DNA from: Vagococcus proximus
GTDB lineage: Bacteria > Bacillota > Bacilli > Lactobacillales > Vagococcaceae
Reading direction: 5' to 3'
NCBI RefSeq assembly: GCF_029143285.1
Contig: NZ_JAPDSH010000008.1
Span: 58,274-122,273 of the forward strand
Length of the DNA stretch: 64,000 nucleotides
The notes under the pieces were generated by a model, which saw nothing but the letters and a program-made list of their open reading frames with translations, ran no database searches and was not told the DNA's origin. The translations under genes were made by a program, and so were the position numbers. Shown here one piece after another: positions 1 through 10,122 of this stretch. Each line of letters begins with the position of its first letter. The first letter of the stretch is position 1.

Positions 1-1843
1 CGCGTAATGTAGCTTGAAGCCCCTCTGGCACCTCATCTGTCAGTGAATCTAATTGTGTCAAATTTTTAACCATCTCTTCAAAACCAGTACTGTAACTCAC
101 GTCAGAAACCGTAGATAGGGCAGACTCAATTTGTAGCCCTTTGTATTTTGGAACTAAAACTTGTCCCTCTTTAAAGGTCATCACATGACGTAACTGTTTC
201 AACGCCTCACTTGTTTGATAGAACCCCTCTGATTCTAATGACAATAACTGACCATTTGGAAATTGATGGAATGGTTTCTTCTCAACAAGACTGACTAGTA
301 AATCTGCAACATCCTCATCTGCAATGGACGAGATATCAAAATCGACATCAAACCATGAGCCTTCTTCTTTTACTGTCACTTTCGGCTGATGCTGTGCTGC
401 TTCTAAATATAAACTGCTAACCTCGTCGCTCAATTCCACTGCTGCAACTTCACGTAACAATGGCAATTCTCTTGTAAAGAATTGATAAAGTGCTTCAGAT
501 TCTGGTAATGACTTACTAAATTGCTCACCACGATTTAAATAATTAAAATGCTCAAGAACTGCTAAAACTTGTTGTTCTTGTTGTTGATTTCTGACAATAG
601 TTTGAACCGTATCATTTCCTTTAACTTCTCCTGAACCATAAAATAATGTTTCGCCATATTGAAACACTGGCAATACTTTAAGTGTCTTTCCTTCTAAAGT
701 AAATTCTAATTTAGGTTCTAGTGGTAATCTAACTAGTTCACTCTCAACTGATTTAGCCACTTGAATATCACTAATTAAACTTAATTGAGGAATAACGTAG
801 GTAAATAAATCAGAAATTTCAGATGCTCCATAAAATACTTCTGGTTTCTCTGCGCGCTTCAACAATTGAGTCATAGTCTGGTAAACTTCCTGTTGTGCAA
901 ACGTCAGCTCATATAATTTACCAGCAACAAGTAACCAATTATACTTTTCCCAAAAATGATGCCCCTCTGTATCTAAAAGCATCGTATAGCCTTCTCCATC
1001 AGGTATCACTTGAACTTTTAATGGAGGTTTCTCTTTCATTAAAGACAATGTTGGATAAAGTTTCTTAGCCACCATAAATGCCAAACGCTCATGATAGCGC
1101 GGTTGCTCCATTAAGTCTCTTAATTTCTGAGGTGTTAGCATTAAATAACGCTTTTTCAAACTACCTTTCACTGGAACCCCTTGCCCCGCTACTAATAAAC
1201 TACCTTGATAAATCTGAACCAATTCATCTAATACATTTAAATCACTCTCACAGAAATTAGAACGTAAAAGTGAGGCTGTATACTTTTCATTAATCTCATA
1301 TAACTCTTGTTTGTAAAAAGCGGTTAGAAAGTCTCCAACATTTTTAACGACATAAGCCCTACCACCATCTAAAGCAATTTTTAAGGTCATTGCCCAAATA
1401 GCTCTTTCAGGATGATACGTTGATACATCAACACTTTCAACAACAAATGTCATAGTAAGCGGTGTGACATCCTCAAAAAAATGACGTGTCGCTTGCTCTT
1501 GAAGCTTAGAAAAACTATCCGTAAATAATGTTGATAAGGTCGGTGTTTTATATGTGTTTTTTAAACTAGGATTTTGTTTTAGTACGCGATTAAGAGACTG
1601 ATCTCTCAACGTCAACTCTACAGCCACTGTATGTTTACAATACTTATTCTTTTGCCAAAATGAACAATTACAAACATCTTCTTCTTTAGGTGTGCCATCT
1701 AAGACTACTTTATAAAGTTGAGAACCCAATACATCCGCATGCCAAACTTGCTGCGTTAAATCTTGAGTAATATTCGTAACACGCCCCTCATCAGCGTACG
1801 CGCGGCCAAGTTTGACAATTTTTTCTGGAATGCTCCATTTCAT
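1..1843 (-). CDS. SNF2-family helicase, N-terminal part (cut by window edge)
   Basis: The reading frame starts at ATG 1843, eight bases after a clear AAGGAGAG site, and stays open to the first base, so about 614 N-terminal codons are present and the C-terminal part lies outside. Near residues 60-75 it carries a SWIM zinc finger (CNCSFWQ...CKH). The long middle part resembles the SNF2-associated region that precedes the ATPase core in Firmicutes SNF2 proteins of roughly 1000-1100 residues. The DEAD/DEAH motor itself is not in the window. The family is thought to remodel nucleic acid-protein complexes, but its role in Firmicutes is poorly known. The gene converges on no neighbour here; plsC lies upstream in the same orientation behind its own terminator. 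Confidence 0.8.
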   Translation of the reverse strand, partial: MKWSIPEKIVKLGRAYADEGRVTNITQDLTQQVWHADVLGSQLYKVVLDGTPKEEDVCNCSFWQKNKYCKHTVAVELTLRDQSLNRVLKQNPSLKNTYKTPTLSTLFTDSFSKLQEQATRHFFEDVTPLTMTFVVESVDVSTYHPERAIWAMTLKIALDGGRAYVVKNVGDFLTAFYKQELYEINEKYTASLLRSNFCESDLNVLDELVQIYQGSLLVAGQGVPVKGSLKKRYLMLTPQKLRDLMEQPRYHERLAFMVAKKLYPTLSLMKEKPPLKVQVIPDGEGYTMLLDTEGHHFWEKYNWLLVAGKLYELTFAQQEVYQTMTQLLKRAEKPEVFYGASEISDLFTYVIPQLSLISDIQVAKSVESELVRLPLEPKLEFTLEGKTLKVLPVFQYGETLFYGSGEVKGNDTVQTIVRNQQQEQQVLAVLEHFNYLNRGEQFSKSLPESEALYQFFTRELPLLREVAAVELSDEVSSLYLEAAQHQPKVTVKEEGSWFDVDFDISSIADEDVADLLVSLVEKKPFHQFPNGQLLSLESEGFYQTSEALKQLRHVMTFKEGQVLVPKYKGLQIESALSTVSDVSYSTGFEEMVKNLTQLDSLTDEVPEGLQATLR

Positions 1844-1941
1844 GATGCGGTCTCTCCTTTTTCAGTTCGATTTTACTGCTTCCCACCATTATAACAAATT
1901 TATAGACGTTATTTAAGTTTATTACACTTCAATCCAAAATA

Positions 1942-1974
1942 AAAAGAGCTAACTTGTCTAAGTTAGCTCTTTTT
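1942..1974 (-). terminator. Intrinsic terminator after plsC
   Basis: A 13-bp inverted repeat (AAAGAGCTAACTT / AAGTTAGCTCTTT) with a 4-base loop is followed on the minus strand by a T-rich run. It overlaps the plsC stop codon. Confidence 0.8.
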
Positions 1975-2613
1975 GTTTTTTGGAATGTAAACAAAATCTG
2001 GATTAACTTCCTTATCTAATTTCTCAAAAGCAGTCATCATGCGATGCTCAACTTCTTGAATACCTTCTTGATTCATTTTAGGAATATCTGTAATATAAAT
2101 TGGATCACCAAAACGAACGGTTACCTTTTTACGTTTAAACAGACCACCTAATGTTACAGGCCCTTGGTACACGGCTGGCACAATCGGCACTTTTGCCATC
2201 TTAGCAATTAAAGCTGCACCACCTTTTAATTCATCAGAATGACGCGTTCCGCTTGGAAACATAATCAAACTTAAATCAGAATTTTTTAGTGACTTCACAG
2301 GTGTTTTAATCACACTCGGTCCAGGATTATCGCGTTTTACTGGAAAAGCATGAGCTTTTGTTAAAATAAATCGAAGAATAGGATTTTTGAATAACTCTTC
2401 TTTTGCCATAAAACTAAATTCTTTAGGTGATGCTGCTAACGCTAAATAAATCGGGTCCCACCACGTTCTATGTGGTGCTACTAAAATATAATTGGTATCT
2501 TTAGGTAACTTGTCACGTTGCTCATAACTTGCACGCCCATTAATAATAAACACAATTACACGTGCAACTTGTCTGATAAATCGAAAGAACATTTTTTTCG
2601 CCTCACTTTTCAT
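1963..2613 (-). CDS. plsC: 1-acyl-sn-glycerol-3-phosphate acyltransferase
   Basis: This enzyme transfers an acyl group to lysophosphatidic acid to make phosphatidic acid at the inner face of the membrane. The 216-residue protein has the acyltransferase HX4D motif (HRTWWD, residues 48-53), the substrate-binding FPSGTR motif (118-123, usually FPEGTR) and a VPIVP motif near 142. A hydrophobic N-terminal segment (about 13-25) probably anchors it. The length is typical for short PlsC proteins. Met1 has a weak GAGGG site; the Met at residue 8 is an alternative start. It is a single-gene unit, divergent from yabB. Confidence 0.88.
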   Translation of the reverse strand: MKSEAKKMFFRFIRQVARVIVFIINGRASYEQRDKLPKDTNYILVAPHRTWWDPIYLALAASPKEFSFMAKEELFKNPILRFILTKAHAFPVKRDNPGPSVIKTPVKSLKNSDLSLIMFPSGTRHSDELKGGAALIAKMAKVPIVPAVYQGPVTLGGLFKRKKVTVRFGDPIYITDIPKMNQEGIQEVEHRMMTAFEKLDKEVNPDFVYIPKNKKS

Positions 2614-2718
2614 TTTCCCTCATAGTATGCCGAATATTTAGCTATCTTGCAAGTTTTTTCTTTTTTTCATGCTGCATGCTATAATGTTTAAGATTATAAC
2701 ACAAAGGAGTCTCACACC

Positions 2719-3465
2719 ATGACTGACTTATTACAACCCAACGAGCGCATTGATCAACTCTATGCGAACGATATTCAAATTATCCAAAGCCATGACGTTT
2801 TTTCTTTTTCAATAGATGCTGTCTTACTAGCTAATTTCGCTAGCATTCCAAAACGTGGAACCATTATAGATCTATGTGCCGGAAATGGAGCCGTCGGGCT
2901 TTTCTTAAGTGCCCGAACACAAGCTTCTATTACTGGAATCGAACTGCAAGAGCGTTTGGCCGATATGGGGCGTCGTAGTATTCAACTTAATAAACTTGAG
3001 GACCAGATGCAATTATTAACACTAGACCTGAATGATGTCACGACGGCTATCAAAAAAGATTCAGTCGATTTCATCGTCTGCAATCCTCCCTACTTTAAAG
3101 AACTGCCGACGAATAAAACGAATCCTAATCCTTATTTGGCAGCAGCTAGACATGAAATTCATGCCACATTAGATGATGTGATTAAACAATCTGCCGGACT
3201 TTTAAAATTTAACGGTAAACTGGCAATGGTTCATAGACCTGAACGCTTTTTAGATATTGTTGAGACGATGAAAAAATACAATATCATGCCTAAACGTGTT
3301 CAATTCGTTTACCCAAAACCTGGAAAAGAAGCGAATGTCGTTTTAGTTGAAGGAATTAGACAAGGTAAACCTAATGGCTTAAAAATATTACCGCCACTAA
3401 CCATCTATGACGAAGAAGGCAACTACCTACCAGAAGCGAAAGGAATGTTATACGGGAATGACTGA
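2719..3465 (+). CDS. yabB: tRNA1(Val) (adenine37-N6)-methyltransferase-like protein (YabB/TrmN6)
   Basis: This is a 248-residue class I SAM-dependent methyltransferase. The SAM-binding motif is DLCAGNGAVG (51-60) and the amino-adenine methylation motif NPPY is at 122-125. Together these fit the TrmN6/YabB family, which methylates A37 of tRNA-Val in Escherichia coli; the substrate in Firmicutes is inferred. The start has an AAAGGAG site. The gene overlaps yazA by 8 bases, as in the Bacillus yabB-yazA pair, but no rsmI gene follows here. Confidence 0.85.
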   Translation: MTDLLQPNERIDQLYANDIQIIQSHDVFSFSIDAVLLANFASIPKRGTIIDLCAGNGAVGLFLSARTQASITGIELQERLADMGRRSIQLNKLEDQMQLLTLDLNDVTTAIKKDSVDFIVCNPPYFKELPTNKTNPNPYLAAARHEIHATLDDVIKQSAGLLKFNGKLAMVHRPERFLDIVETMKKYNIMPKRVQFVYPKPGKEANVVLVEGIRQGKPNGLKILPPLTIYDEEGNYLPEAKGMLYGND

Positions 3466-3724
3466 AGCTAAAAAACATTATTTCTATGTTCTTCACTGCG
3501 CAGATGATACCTTTTACGGTGGCTATACCACTGACCCTGAACGACGACTGAAAGAACACAATGATGGTGTGGGTGCTAAATATACCCGCATCAAACGACG
3601 CCATCCTATGCGTATGATTTACACGGAAGCCTTTGAAACAAGAAGCGAAGCCACTCGGGCAGAGTACGCCTTTAAACAATTGGCTCGCCATGAAAAAGAG
3701 AAATTTTTAAAAAAATACCTCTAG
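3458..3724 (+). CDS. yazA: GIY-YIG nuclease-fold protein YazA (UPF0213)
   Basis: The 88-residue protein has the GIY-YIG half-motifs (FYV near residue 9 and YGGY near 20), a conserved R in ERRLKEHN and a late Glu. These define the YazA/UhpR-type UPF0213 family of single-domain GIY-YIG proteins, whose cellular role is not settled. I chose ATG 3458, which overlaps the yabB stop and has an AAAGGA site about 12 bases upstream. A start at 3407 would add 17 residues not seen in the family. It is translationally coupled to yabB. Confidence 0.85.
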   Translation: MTEAKKHYFYVLHCADDTFYGGYTTDPERRLKEHNDGVGAKYTRIKRRHPMRMIYTEAFETRSEATRAEYAFKQLARHEKEKFLKKYL

Positions 3725-3725
3725 C

Positions 3726-3765
3726 AAAAAAAGACTACTAAGCCAATGGCATGGTAGTCTTTTTA
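3726..3765. terminator. Bidirectional terminator between yazA and yitT-like gene
   Basis: AAAGACTACTA and TGGTAGTCTTT pair across a 10-13 base loop, with an A run on the left and a T run on the right, so the hairpin can serve both convergent genes. Confidence 0.8.
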
Positions 3766-3772
3766 TTATCTA

Positions 3773-4651
3773 TTAGTCCATTCCTGGATCATAAAAGTTA
3801 CCAAGAATTTTAACATTATCGGCAATACTCACAAAGGCAGCTGGGTCTGCAGCTTCCATCGCTTCCTCTAATGTATGCATTTCGTAACGCGTAATGACAG
3901 TGAAGAGAATTGTTTTTTTATCATGTTTAAACGCACCCTCAGCATCATGGATAATCGTGATCCCACGACGTAAACGGTCTTGAACTTCATCAATTACCAG
4001 GTCTGGTTTATTCGTAATAATCATGACTTGCATTTTTTGTTGCTTTGTAAAGACAATATCTGTCACTTTCCCAGTTACAAATATCGAAAGTAAACTGTAG
4101 AACGCATATTTCCAACCAAATAAATAGCCTGCCGTAAAAGCAATCATCCCATTTAGGATGGTATTAATGGCGCCAACATTCCGACCAGTTGCTTGGCGGA
4201 TACTAATACTAATAATATCCAGTCCACCTGAGGAAATTCCATTTTTAAGAGCAAATCCAATGGCAAATCCATTAATTGCTCCACCAAAGATGGCACAAAT
4301 AATAGGGTCTGTTGTAAGAGTCGTCACTGGCACTAGCTGAATCGCGATTGTTGCTAAAGATACGCTGATGAAAGTAAAAATAGTAAACTTCTTGTTAATC
4401 TTTCGCCACGCTAAAATAAATAGCGGGATGTTTAGTGAATAGTAAATAAGTGAAACCGGTGGTTTAAATCCTAATGATTTTTCCAATACGGTTGTTAAAA
4501 TTTGGGCTATACCCGTTACCCCACTTGCATAGATGTTTCCCGGTTGCCAGAAAAGATTCAAAGCGATGGCTGCTAAGATAGCATAGATAATCGCGACGGA
4601 CCCTTTCGTCGTGTACTCATAATTTGATAACTTCTTCTGGAATTCTTTCAT
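3773..4651 (-). CDS. YitT family membrane protein (DUF161/DUF2179)
   Basis: The 292-residue protein has five to six predicted hydrophobic segments in its first 200 residues, then a soluble C-terminal DUF2179 domain (about 215-290). This is the two-domain layout of the Bacillus YitT/YqfU/YpjC group. The glycine-rich segment GISSGGLDIISI is characteristic. Function is unknown; a transport role is often supposed. It is monocistronic. No better start than Met1 is visible, though its AGGAG site is rather distant (about 14 bases). Confidence 0.85.
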   Translation of the reverse strand: MKEFQKKLSNYEYTTKGSVAIIYAILAAIALNLFWQPGNIYASGVTGIAQILTTVLEKSLGFKPPVSLIYYSLNIPLFILAWRKINKKFTIFTFISVSLATIAIQLVPVTTLTTDPIICAIFGGAINGFAIGFALKNGISSGGLDIISISIRQATGRNVGAINTILNGMIAFTAGYLFGWKYAFYSLLSIFVTGKVTDIVFTKQQKMQVMIITNKPDLVIDEVQDRLRRGITIIHDAEGAFKHDKKTILFTVITRYEMHTLEEAMEAADPAAFVSIADNVKILGNFYDPGMD

Positions 4652-4719
4652 CGTCTAATGATTCTCTCCTCAGTCAATTTAATTACCACTATTATACGAC
4701 TATACCAAATACAAAGAAA

Positions 4720-4741
4720 GGGTAAAGCCTAAGCTTTACCC
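4720..4741 (-). terminator. Terminator after aspS
   Basis: GGGTAAAGC and GCTTTACCC form a 9-bp stem with a 4-base loop. On the minus strand it is followed by TTTCTTTGT, downstream of the aspS stop. Confidence 0.75.
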
Positions 4742-4801
4742 GATTTTAATCTATTCTTTTAGATTCTCATTCTGTTTTCTGAAACTTCTCATATAACAGG
4801 T

Positions 4802-6571
4802 TTATTTTTCACTACTATCCACTAATAAGCTCAAGTCTGCTAATTGTTGATCTGATACTTGACCTGGCGCTTCATTCATCGGATCAATCGCTTTACTATT
4901 TTTAGGGAAAGCAATCACTTCACGAATATTATCTTTACCAGCAAGTAACATCGCAAGACGGTCTAACCCTAATGCAATACCGCCATGTGGTGGGAACCCG
5001 TAATCTAACGCCTCTAATAAGAAACCAAATTGTTCTTCTGCAGATTCTTTCGTGAATCCTAATACTTCAAACATTTTTTCTTGAACTTCACGAGTATGAA
5101 TACGCGTTGAACCGCCACCTAATTCATAACCATTTAAAACAATATCATACGCTTCAGCGTAAACTTTTGAAGGATCTGAATCTAATAACGGCAAGTCGCT
5201 TGCTTTTGGCATTGTGAATGGATGATGTGCTGATGTATAACGTTCCGCTTCTTCATCGTACTCAAGTAATGGCCAATCTACTACCCATAGGAAATTGAAT
5301 TTAGACTCGTCAATTAAGCCTAACTCTTTACCTAATTTATTACGAAGAGCGCCTAAAGCAGCCGCTACAACTTCTGGTTTATCTGCAGCAAACATAATTA
5401 AATCGCCTGCTTCAGCTTTTGTTGCACTAATTAATGCGTCTTCATGACCTACCATAAATTTAGCGATTGGTCCTTTTAGACCTTCCTCATCAACTTTTAA
5501 CCAAGCTAATCCTTTAGCACCGTATTGACCAACGAATTCTCCTAATTTATCCATGTCTTTACGTGAATAATTATCAGCAGCACCTTTAGCCACGATTGCT
5601 TTGACTTGTCCTTCATTTTCTAAAGCCATTTGGAATACTTTAAATTCAACAGGTTTTACTGTTTCACTTAAATCAATTAATTCCATTTCAAAACGTGTAT
5701 CGGGTTTGTCGTTACCATAACGTGCCATAGACTCATCGTAGCTAATACGAGGGAACGGTAGAGTAACATCAATTCCTTTAACATCTTTCATGACTTTAGC
5801 AACAAGTTGTTCTGTATGGTCTTGAATTTCTTCTGGTGTTAAGAAACTTGTTTCAATATCAATTTGTGTAAATTCAGGCTGACGGTCACCACGTAAATCT
5901 TCATCACGGAAACAACGAACGATTTGGTAATAACGGTCAAATCCAGCACCCATCAATAACTGTTTTGTGATTTGTGGTGATTGAGGTAAGGCATAAAAAT
6001 GCCCTTCTTGAATACGTGATGGTACTAAATAATCACGTGCGCCTTCTGGTGTTGATTTATTTAAATAAGGTGTTTCTACATCGATAAAATCTTCGCCATC
6101 AAGGTATGAACGAACTGATTTAGTAATCGCATGACGCAAACGGAAGTTGCCTAACATTTCCGGACGACGTAAATCTAAATAACGATATTTAAGACGTAAA
6201 TCATCATTTACTTGATCTGCTTCATCAATCAAGAATGGTGTTTGTTTCGCCGCATTTAAAATCGAAATCTCTGATGCAATCACTTCAATTTCACCTGTTG
6301 CCATATTTGGATTAATAGCAGAACCTTCACGAGCCGCCACTGTTCCCTTAATTTCAATAACATATTCTGAACGACATGTATCTGCCATTTCCCACGCTTC
6401 TTTATTTGTTTCAGGATTGAATACGATTTGAACAAAACCACTACGGTCACGTAAATCGATAAAAATTAAATTACCTAAATCACGACGCTTTTTAACCCAA
6501 CCTTTTAATGTTACCTCTTGATCTAATTGAGCTTTTGATACCTCGCCACAATAATTTGTTCTCTTTGTCAT
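4802..6571 (-). CDS. aspS: Aspartyl-tRNA synthetase
   Basis: This class II synthetase charges tRNA-Asp with aspartate. The 589-residue length is normal for the bacterial form. In order it has an OB-fold anticodon-binding domain (about 1-110), the class II core with motif 2 ([16 protein letters not shown], near 220), the bacterial GAD insertion (about 290-420) and motif 3 (GLDRLAMLL, near 540). The start has a GAGAGAGG site. It lies 24 bases after hisS and shares the T-box leader upstream of hisS, so both are controlled together. Confidence 0.97.
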   Translation of the reverse strand: MTKRTNYCGEVSKAQLDQEVTLKGWVKKRRDLGNLIFIDLRDRSGFVQIVFNPETNKEAWEMADTCRSEYVIEIKGTVAAREGSAINPNMATGEIEVIASEISILNAAKQTPFLIDEADQVNDDLRLKYRYLDLRRPEMLGNFRLRHAITKSVRSYLDGEDFIDVETPYLNKSTPEGARDYLVPSRIQEGHFYALPQSPQITKQLLMGAGFDRYYQIVRCFRDEDLRGDRQPEFTQIDIETSFLTPEEIQDHTEQLVAKVMKDVKGIDVTLPFPRISYDESMARYGNDKPDTRFEMELIDLSETVKPVEFKVFQMALENEGQVKAIVAKGAADNYSRKDMDKLGEFVGQYGAKGLAWLKVDEEGLKGPIAKFMVGHEDALISATKAEAGDLIMFAADKPEVVAAALGALRNKLGKELGLIDESKFNFLWVVDWPLLEYDEEAERYTSAHHPFTMPKASDLPLLDSDPSKVYAEAYDIVLNGYELGGGSTRIHTREVQEKMFEVLGFTKESAEEQFGFLLEALDYGFPPHGGIALGLDRLAMLLAGKDNIREVIAFPKNSKAIDPMNEAPGQVSDQQLADLSLLVDSSEK

Positions 6572-6595
6572 AGCTGAAAACCTCTCTCTTTTAAA

Positions 6596-7894
6596 TTAGT
6601 TGATAGATGCTAATAAATCGTCATATACTTTCGTAAAATCGCTGTAAATATCTGTTAAAGCAACTGATACTTCTTTCCCTGTTGCCATATGTTTCATGTT
6701 TACTTTACCTTCTGCCAATTCATTCTCACCAATCGTTAAAGCTACAGTCGCGTTTAATTTATTAGCTGATTTGAATTGTGCTTTCACTTTACGATTCATA
6801 AAGTCACGTTCTGCGACAAAACCAGCTTGACGAATTGCTTGTACTAGTTTCAACGCCTCACAATTTGTTTCTTCCCCTAACGCCACTACATACGCGTCAA
6901 CTTTATCTTCTATGGGAACCTCAATTCCCTCTGCTTCAAGCGTAATTAATGTACGTTCTGCACCTAATGCAAAACCAAAACCTGGTGTTTTCGGTCCACC
7001 TAATTCTTCAACTAATCCGTCATAACGGCCACCAGCACAGATTGTTGTAATCGCTCCACCAAAACCTGGTGCATCACTCATAATCTCAAAAATAGTGTGA
7101 TTATAGTAATCTAAACCACGAACCATACGGTGATCAATTTCATACGGAACTTCTAACGCTTCAAGCATATCTGTCACTTGTTTAAAGAATGCTGCTGATT
7201 CGTCACTTAAATAATCTAAAATAGAAGGGGCATTTTCTACAATCACTTTATCTTTTCTATCTTTACTATCAAGTACACGTAAAGGATTATCATGTAGACG
7301 TTTTTTAGAGTCTTCACTTAATTCTTCAGCCTGTGGTTCTAAATAATCGATTAACGCCTGACGATAGGTTTGACGATCCTCTTTTGAACCTAATGAATTA
7401 ATAACTAGACGCAAATGTTTAATTCCTAACTCTTTGTAGAAACTCATTGCCATCATAATTGTTTCAACGTCAGTAGCTGGATTACTGCTGCCAAATACTT
7501 CCACACCGATTTGATGGAATTGACGAAAACGCCCTGCTTGAGGTCGCTCATAGCGGAACATAGGTCCCATATAATATGTTTTATAAGGTTTTTGGAATTC
7601 TGGTCCAAATAATTTATTTTCAACAAAAGCACGAACAACTGGAGCTGTTCCTTCTGGACGTAAGGTTATATGACGATCCCCTTTGTCTTTAAAATCATAC
7701 ATTTCTTTTGAGACGATATCTGTAGTCCCACCAACACTACGAGAAATTACTTCATAGTGTTCAAATATTGGTGTCCGTGTCTCATGACAGTCATATGTTT
7801 TAAAAATGCGACGTGCCGCTTCCTCAATATATTGCCATTTCTCCACTGTCCCCGGTAAAATATCTGCTGTTCCTTTTGGTTTTTGATATCTCAT
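6596..7894 (-). CDS. hisS: Histidyl-tRNA synthetase
   Basis: This class II synthetase makes His-tRNA. The 432-residue protein shows motif 2 ([12 protein letters not shown], near 80), the histidine-binding loops [10 protein letters not shown] and GGRYDGL (about 265-300), motif 3 ([11 protein letters not shown]) and a C-terminal anticodon-binding domain from about 340. A GAGGG site lies 7 bases before ATG 7894. It is the first gene of hisS-aspS, preceded by a T-box leader. Confidence 0.97.
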   Translation of the reverse strand: MRYQKPKGTADILPGTVEKWQYIEEAARRIFKTYDCHETRTPIFEHYEVISRSVGGTTDIVSKEMYDFKDKGDRHITLRPEGTAPVVRAFVENKLFGPEFQKPYKTYYMGPMFRYERPQAGRFRQFHQIGVEVFGSSNPATDVETIMMAMSFYKELGIKHLRLVINSLGSKEDRQTYRQALIDYLEPQAEELSEDSKKRLHDNPLRVLDSKDRKDKVIVENAPSILDYLSDESAAFFKQVTDMLEALEVPYEIDHRMVRGLDYYNHTIFEIMSDAPGFGGAITTICAGGRYDGLVEELGGPKTPGFGFALGAERTLITLEAEGIEVPIEDKVDAYVVALGEETNCEALKLVQAIRQAGFVAERDFMNRKVKAQFKSANKLNATVALTIGENELAEGKVNMKHMATGKEVSVALTDIYSDFTKVYDDLLASIN

Positions 7895-7930
7895 CTATAA
7901 TCCCTCTTTCTCTTATACACTCTTAAAAAA

Positions 7931-8160
7931 ACAAAAAAATCCCTGCTTATCGTGTCGATAAACAAGGACGAATGATGTCATACGTGGTACCACCTAGTTT
8001 GAAAGATTACTCTTTCCGCTTTAACGATTATCGCTCGCACACGAAGTAGCTCTCACTACTCTATCTCAGAAGGGTCCTTCACACGCTCTTTTATAATTAC
8101 TTTCAGCCTAGGTAATTTTCTCTTTGATAAAAAATCCTGCTACTCTCTTCGTCATCGACT
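7931..8160 (-). promoter_or_regulatory. T-box leader of hisS-aspS
   Basis: On the minus strand the leader begins with a stem I strand containing GACGAAGAGAGTA. It carries the T-box GGTGGTACCACG (7983-7994) that pairs with the acceptor end of uncharged tRNA, and ends in a terminator hairpin (CCTTGTTTATCG / CGATAAGCAGGG, 7942-7965) followed by seven T. A GAC triplet at 8074-8076 in the 3' side of stem I is the best specifier candidate (Asp). No CAC (His) triplet is seen there. The specifier assignment is tentative; the T-box call is firm. Confidence 0.92.
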
Positions 8161-8161
8161 T

Positions 8162-8167
8162 ATTATA
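8162..8167 (-). promoter_or_regulatory. Probable -10 element of hisS-aspS
   Basis: TATAAT on the minus strand lies just upstream of the first T-box bases. No good -35 is found 17 bases further, so only the -10 is called. Confidence 0.5.
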
Positions 8168-8289
8168 TACTACCTAAAAATACTAAAAAAATACCGATAA
8201 GTCAAGCCTCCGTCACCTGAAAATAATCATAAATCAAACCTATTTTAGATTTATAACCGACAAAACTACATTAAACAAGATTTATTTGA

Positions 8290-8295
8290 TATAAT
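8290..8295 (+). promoter_or_regulatory. -10 element for the amidase gene
   Basis: TATAAT lies 34 bases before the start codon. The -35 is poorly conserved. Confidence 0.45.
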
Positions 8296-8329
8296 AGTAC
8301 CGTTAATAAATTAAAAATGAGGACCTATA

Positions 8330-9634
8330 ATGAAAGCTAAGAAAAAACAATGGAAGATTTACCTCCTGTTTTTACTTGCTACAGCCATTTTGACTGTTAG
8401 TTTTGTCGTAACTATTCGTTTGGCCATCGCTGATTTAAACCCTAAACGTGATGTTGTTATCACAGGAAATAAAGCAGTTATTCGCATGGAGCCAGACTTA
8501 AACTCTACTAAGATTACAAATAAGAAAATGGGAGATACCATCAAAATTACAAATCGTAAAAAAGACTGGTATCGCGTAAAAGTAGGCAAGAAAAAATATG
8601 GATGGTTACCTGTTACTGAAACCAATCGTGGACAAATCAATCACAGTACTAATATAAAAGCACTCTCAAAAAAAGATAATGTTAAAATCAAGCTAAAACC
8701 GGATACAGATAGTTTAACTGTCGGAACTCTCTCGGAAAAAGAAGCTATCACTATTACGGCCCAATTAGCTGAATGGTCTCAGATTTCAACAGAAAAAGTA
8801 GAGGGATGGGTCTTGACTTCTTCTCTGCGTCAACTGTCAAAACCAGATAAGAATGAAACCGTGTCGACTAATGTTTACGTTAGACAAAAAACAACCTCTC
8901 TTTACTCCGAACCTAAAGAGTCAAGCAAAGTTGTATCCAAACTATTTTACAATGATGAATTAATTTATTTATCACGTCAAAATGGGTGGTATAAAGTATT
9001 AACGAATAAAGATAAAATTGGCTACATCCCTAACTGGGTGGTTAACTTTACAAAGCCCAATAAAAAACACCCTTACCTTATTAACCCCATTATTGGTAAA
9101 ACAATCATGCTTGATCCGGGACATGGTGGTGACGACGCTGGAGCCTTAAGTAACGACGAGATTGTCTATGAAAAAACCGTAACGCTGGCTTCTGCCCGTT
9201 ATGTCAAAAAAGCACTCGAGAAAAAAGGGGCTCACGTTATCTTGACTCGTACTAACGATACAACATTACCACTAGATGACATTACAAAAAAAGAAAACTC
9301 ATTAGATGTTGATGTTTTTATCAGTTTCCACTACGATTCGACAGAATATAGCAATCAAGCCTCTGGGTTCACTACCTATTACTATAATCCAAACGATCAG
9401 TTATTAGCACAATCTGTCAGTGATGAACTTGGAAAAGAATTACCTCTTCCAAATCGTGGAACTGAATTTGGTGATTACATGGTCATTCGTGAGAGTACAA
9501 CATCTGCCCTATTATTAGAACTTGGCTATATGAACAATGACTTCGATAAAGATCATTTCATTAAAAAATCTTATCAGAAAAAGGTGGCAAAAGCGGTGGC
9601 TGATGGCCTTTATAATTATTTCGAAAATCACTAA
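8330..9634 (+). CDS. N-acetylmuramoyl-L-alanine amidase with SH3b repeats
   Basis: This is a cell-wall hydrolase that cuts the bond between muramic acid and the stem peptide. The 434-residue protein has an N-terminal membrane anchor or uncleaved signal (about 11-32), three bacterial SH3 domains (about 37-95, 100-165, 180-240) and an Amidase_3 domain (about 258-432). The zinc ligands and catalytic residues are visible in MLDPGHGGDD, a Glu after NDEIVYEKT, ISFHYDS and the late LLLELGYMNN. The ATG follows a TGAGGACC site. A TATAAT at 8290-8295 is a likely -10. It is divergent from hisS and monocistronic. Confidence 0.9.
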   Translation: MKAKKKQWKIYLLFLLATAILTVSFVVTIRLAIADLNPKRDVVITGNKAVIRMEPDLNSTKITNKKMGDTIKITNRKKDWYRVKVGKKKYGWLPVTETNRGQINHSTNIKALSKKDNVKIKLKPDTDSLTVGTLSEKEAITITAQLAEWSQISTEKVEGWVLTSSLRQLSKPDKNETVSTNVYVRQKTTSLYSEPKESSKVVSKLFYNDELIYLSRQNGWYKVLTNKDKIGYIPNWVVNFTKPNKKHPYLINPIIGKTIMLDPGHGGDDAGALSNDEIVYEKTVTLASARYVKKALEKKGAHVILTRTNDTTLPLDDITKKENSLDVDVFISFHYDSTEYSNQASGFTTYYYNPNDQLLAQSVSDELGKELPLPNRGTEFGDYMVIRESTTSALLLELGYMNNDFDKDHFIKKSYQKKVAKAVADGLYNYFENH

Positions 9635-9637
9635 AAA

Positions 9638-9665
9638 AAGCTAGTCCGTTATGGACTAGCTTTTT
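9638..9665. terminator. Bidirectional terminator between amidase and dtd
   Basis: AAGCTAGTCC and GGACTAGCTT pair across a 5-base loop, with A and T runs on either side. It touches the dtd stop codon. Confidence 0.85.
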
Positions 9666-10110
9666 ATTTATTTTCTGTATCTAATATAATTGTTGTAGGT
9701 CCATCATTTACTAATGCCACTTGCATATCCGCACCAAATTCACCTTCTAACACTTTCAAACCTTCAGCGCGTAATTTTTCATTGAAGTAATCGTATAATG
9801 CGGTCGCTTCATCTGGTCTCGCTGCCTCAATAAAACTTGGACGATTTCCTTTTCGTGTATTTGCTAATAATGTAAATTGTGATACTGATAAAATATCACC
9901 ACCAACATCTTGAATCCCTAAGTTCATTTTTCCTTCTTCATCTTCAAAGATGCGCATTTTACTAATTTTATTCGCTAAATAATCAGCATCCGCTTCTGTA
10001 TCACCGGTTTTAACACCTACTAATAACATAAACCCTTGTTTAATTTCTGATACGACTTTCTCTTCAATTGTAACACTAGCTGATGCTACTTTTTGTAACA
10101 CTACTTTCAC
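9664..10110 (-). CDS. dtd: D-aminoacyl-tRNA deacylase
   Basis: Dtd removes D-amino acids (and glycine mischarged on tRNA-Ala) from tRNA. The 148-residue length is standard. The signature [17 protein letters not shown] is at about 78-94 and the C-terminal NDGPTT motif near 137-142 carries the cross-subunit Gly-Pro. The start is GTG 10110, eight bases after an AAGGAGG site. It follows relA by 12 bases and is surely co-transcribed with it. Confidence 0.96.
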   Translation of the reverse strand: MKVVLQKVASASVTIEEKVVSEIKQGFMLLVGVKTGDTEADADYLANKISKMRIFEDEEGKMNLGIQDVGGDILSVSQFTLLANTRKGNRPSFIEAARPDEATALYDYFNEKLRAEGLKVLEGEFGADMQVALVNDGPTTIILDTENK

Positions 10111-10122
10111 CTGTATTCCTCC

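Noticed and set aside
3371..3691. 106-residue minus-strand frame across yabB-yazA
   Set aside because: It is antisense to two conserved genes and has no ribosome site or family features.
8168..8206. TTGACT as the -35 of hisS-aspS
   Set aside because: It is about 32 bases from the TATAAT, too far, and the nearer -10 candidate (TATTTT) is poor.
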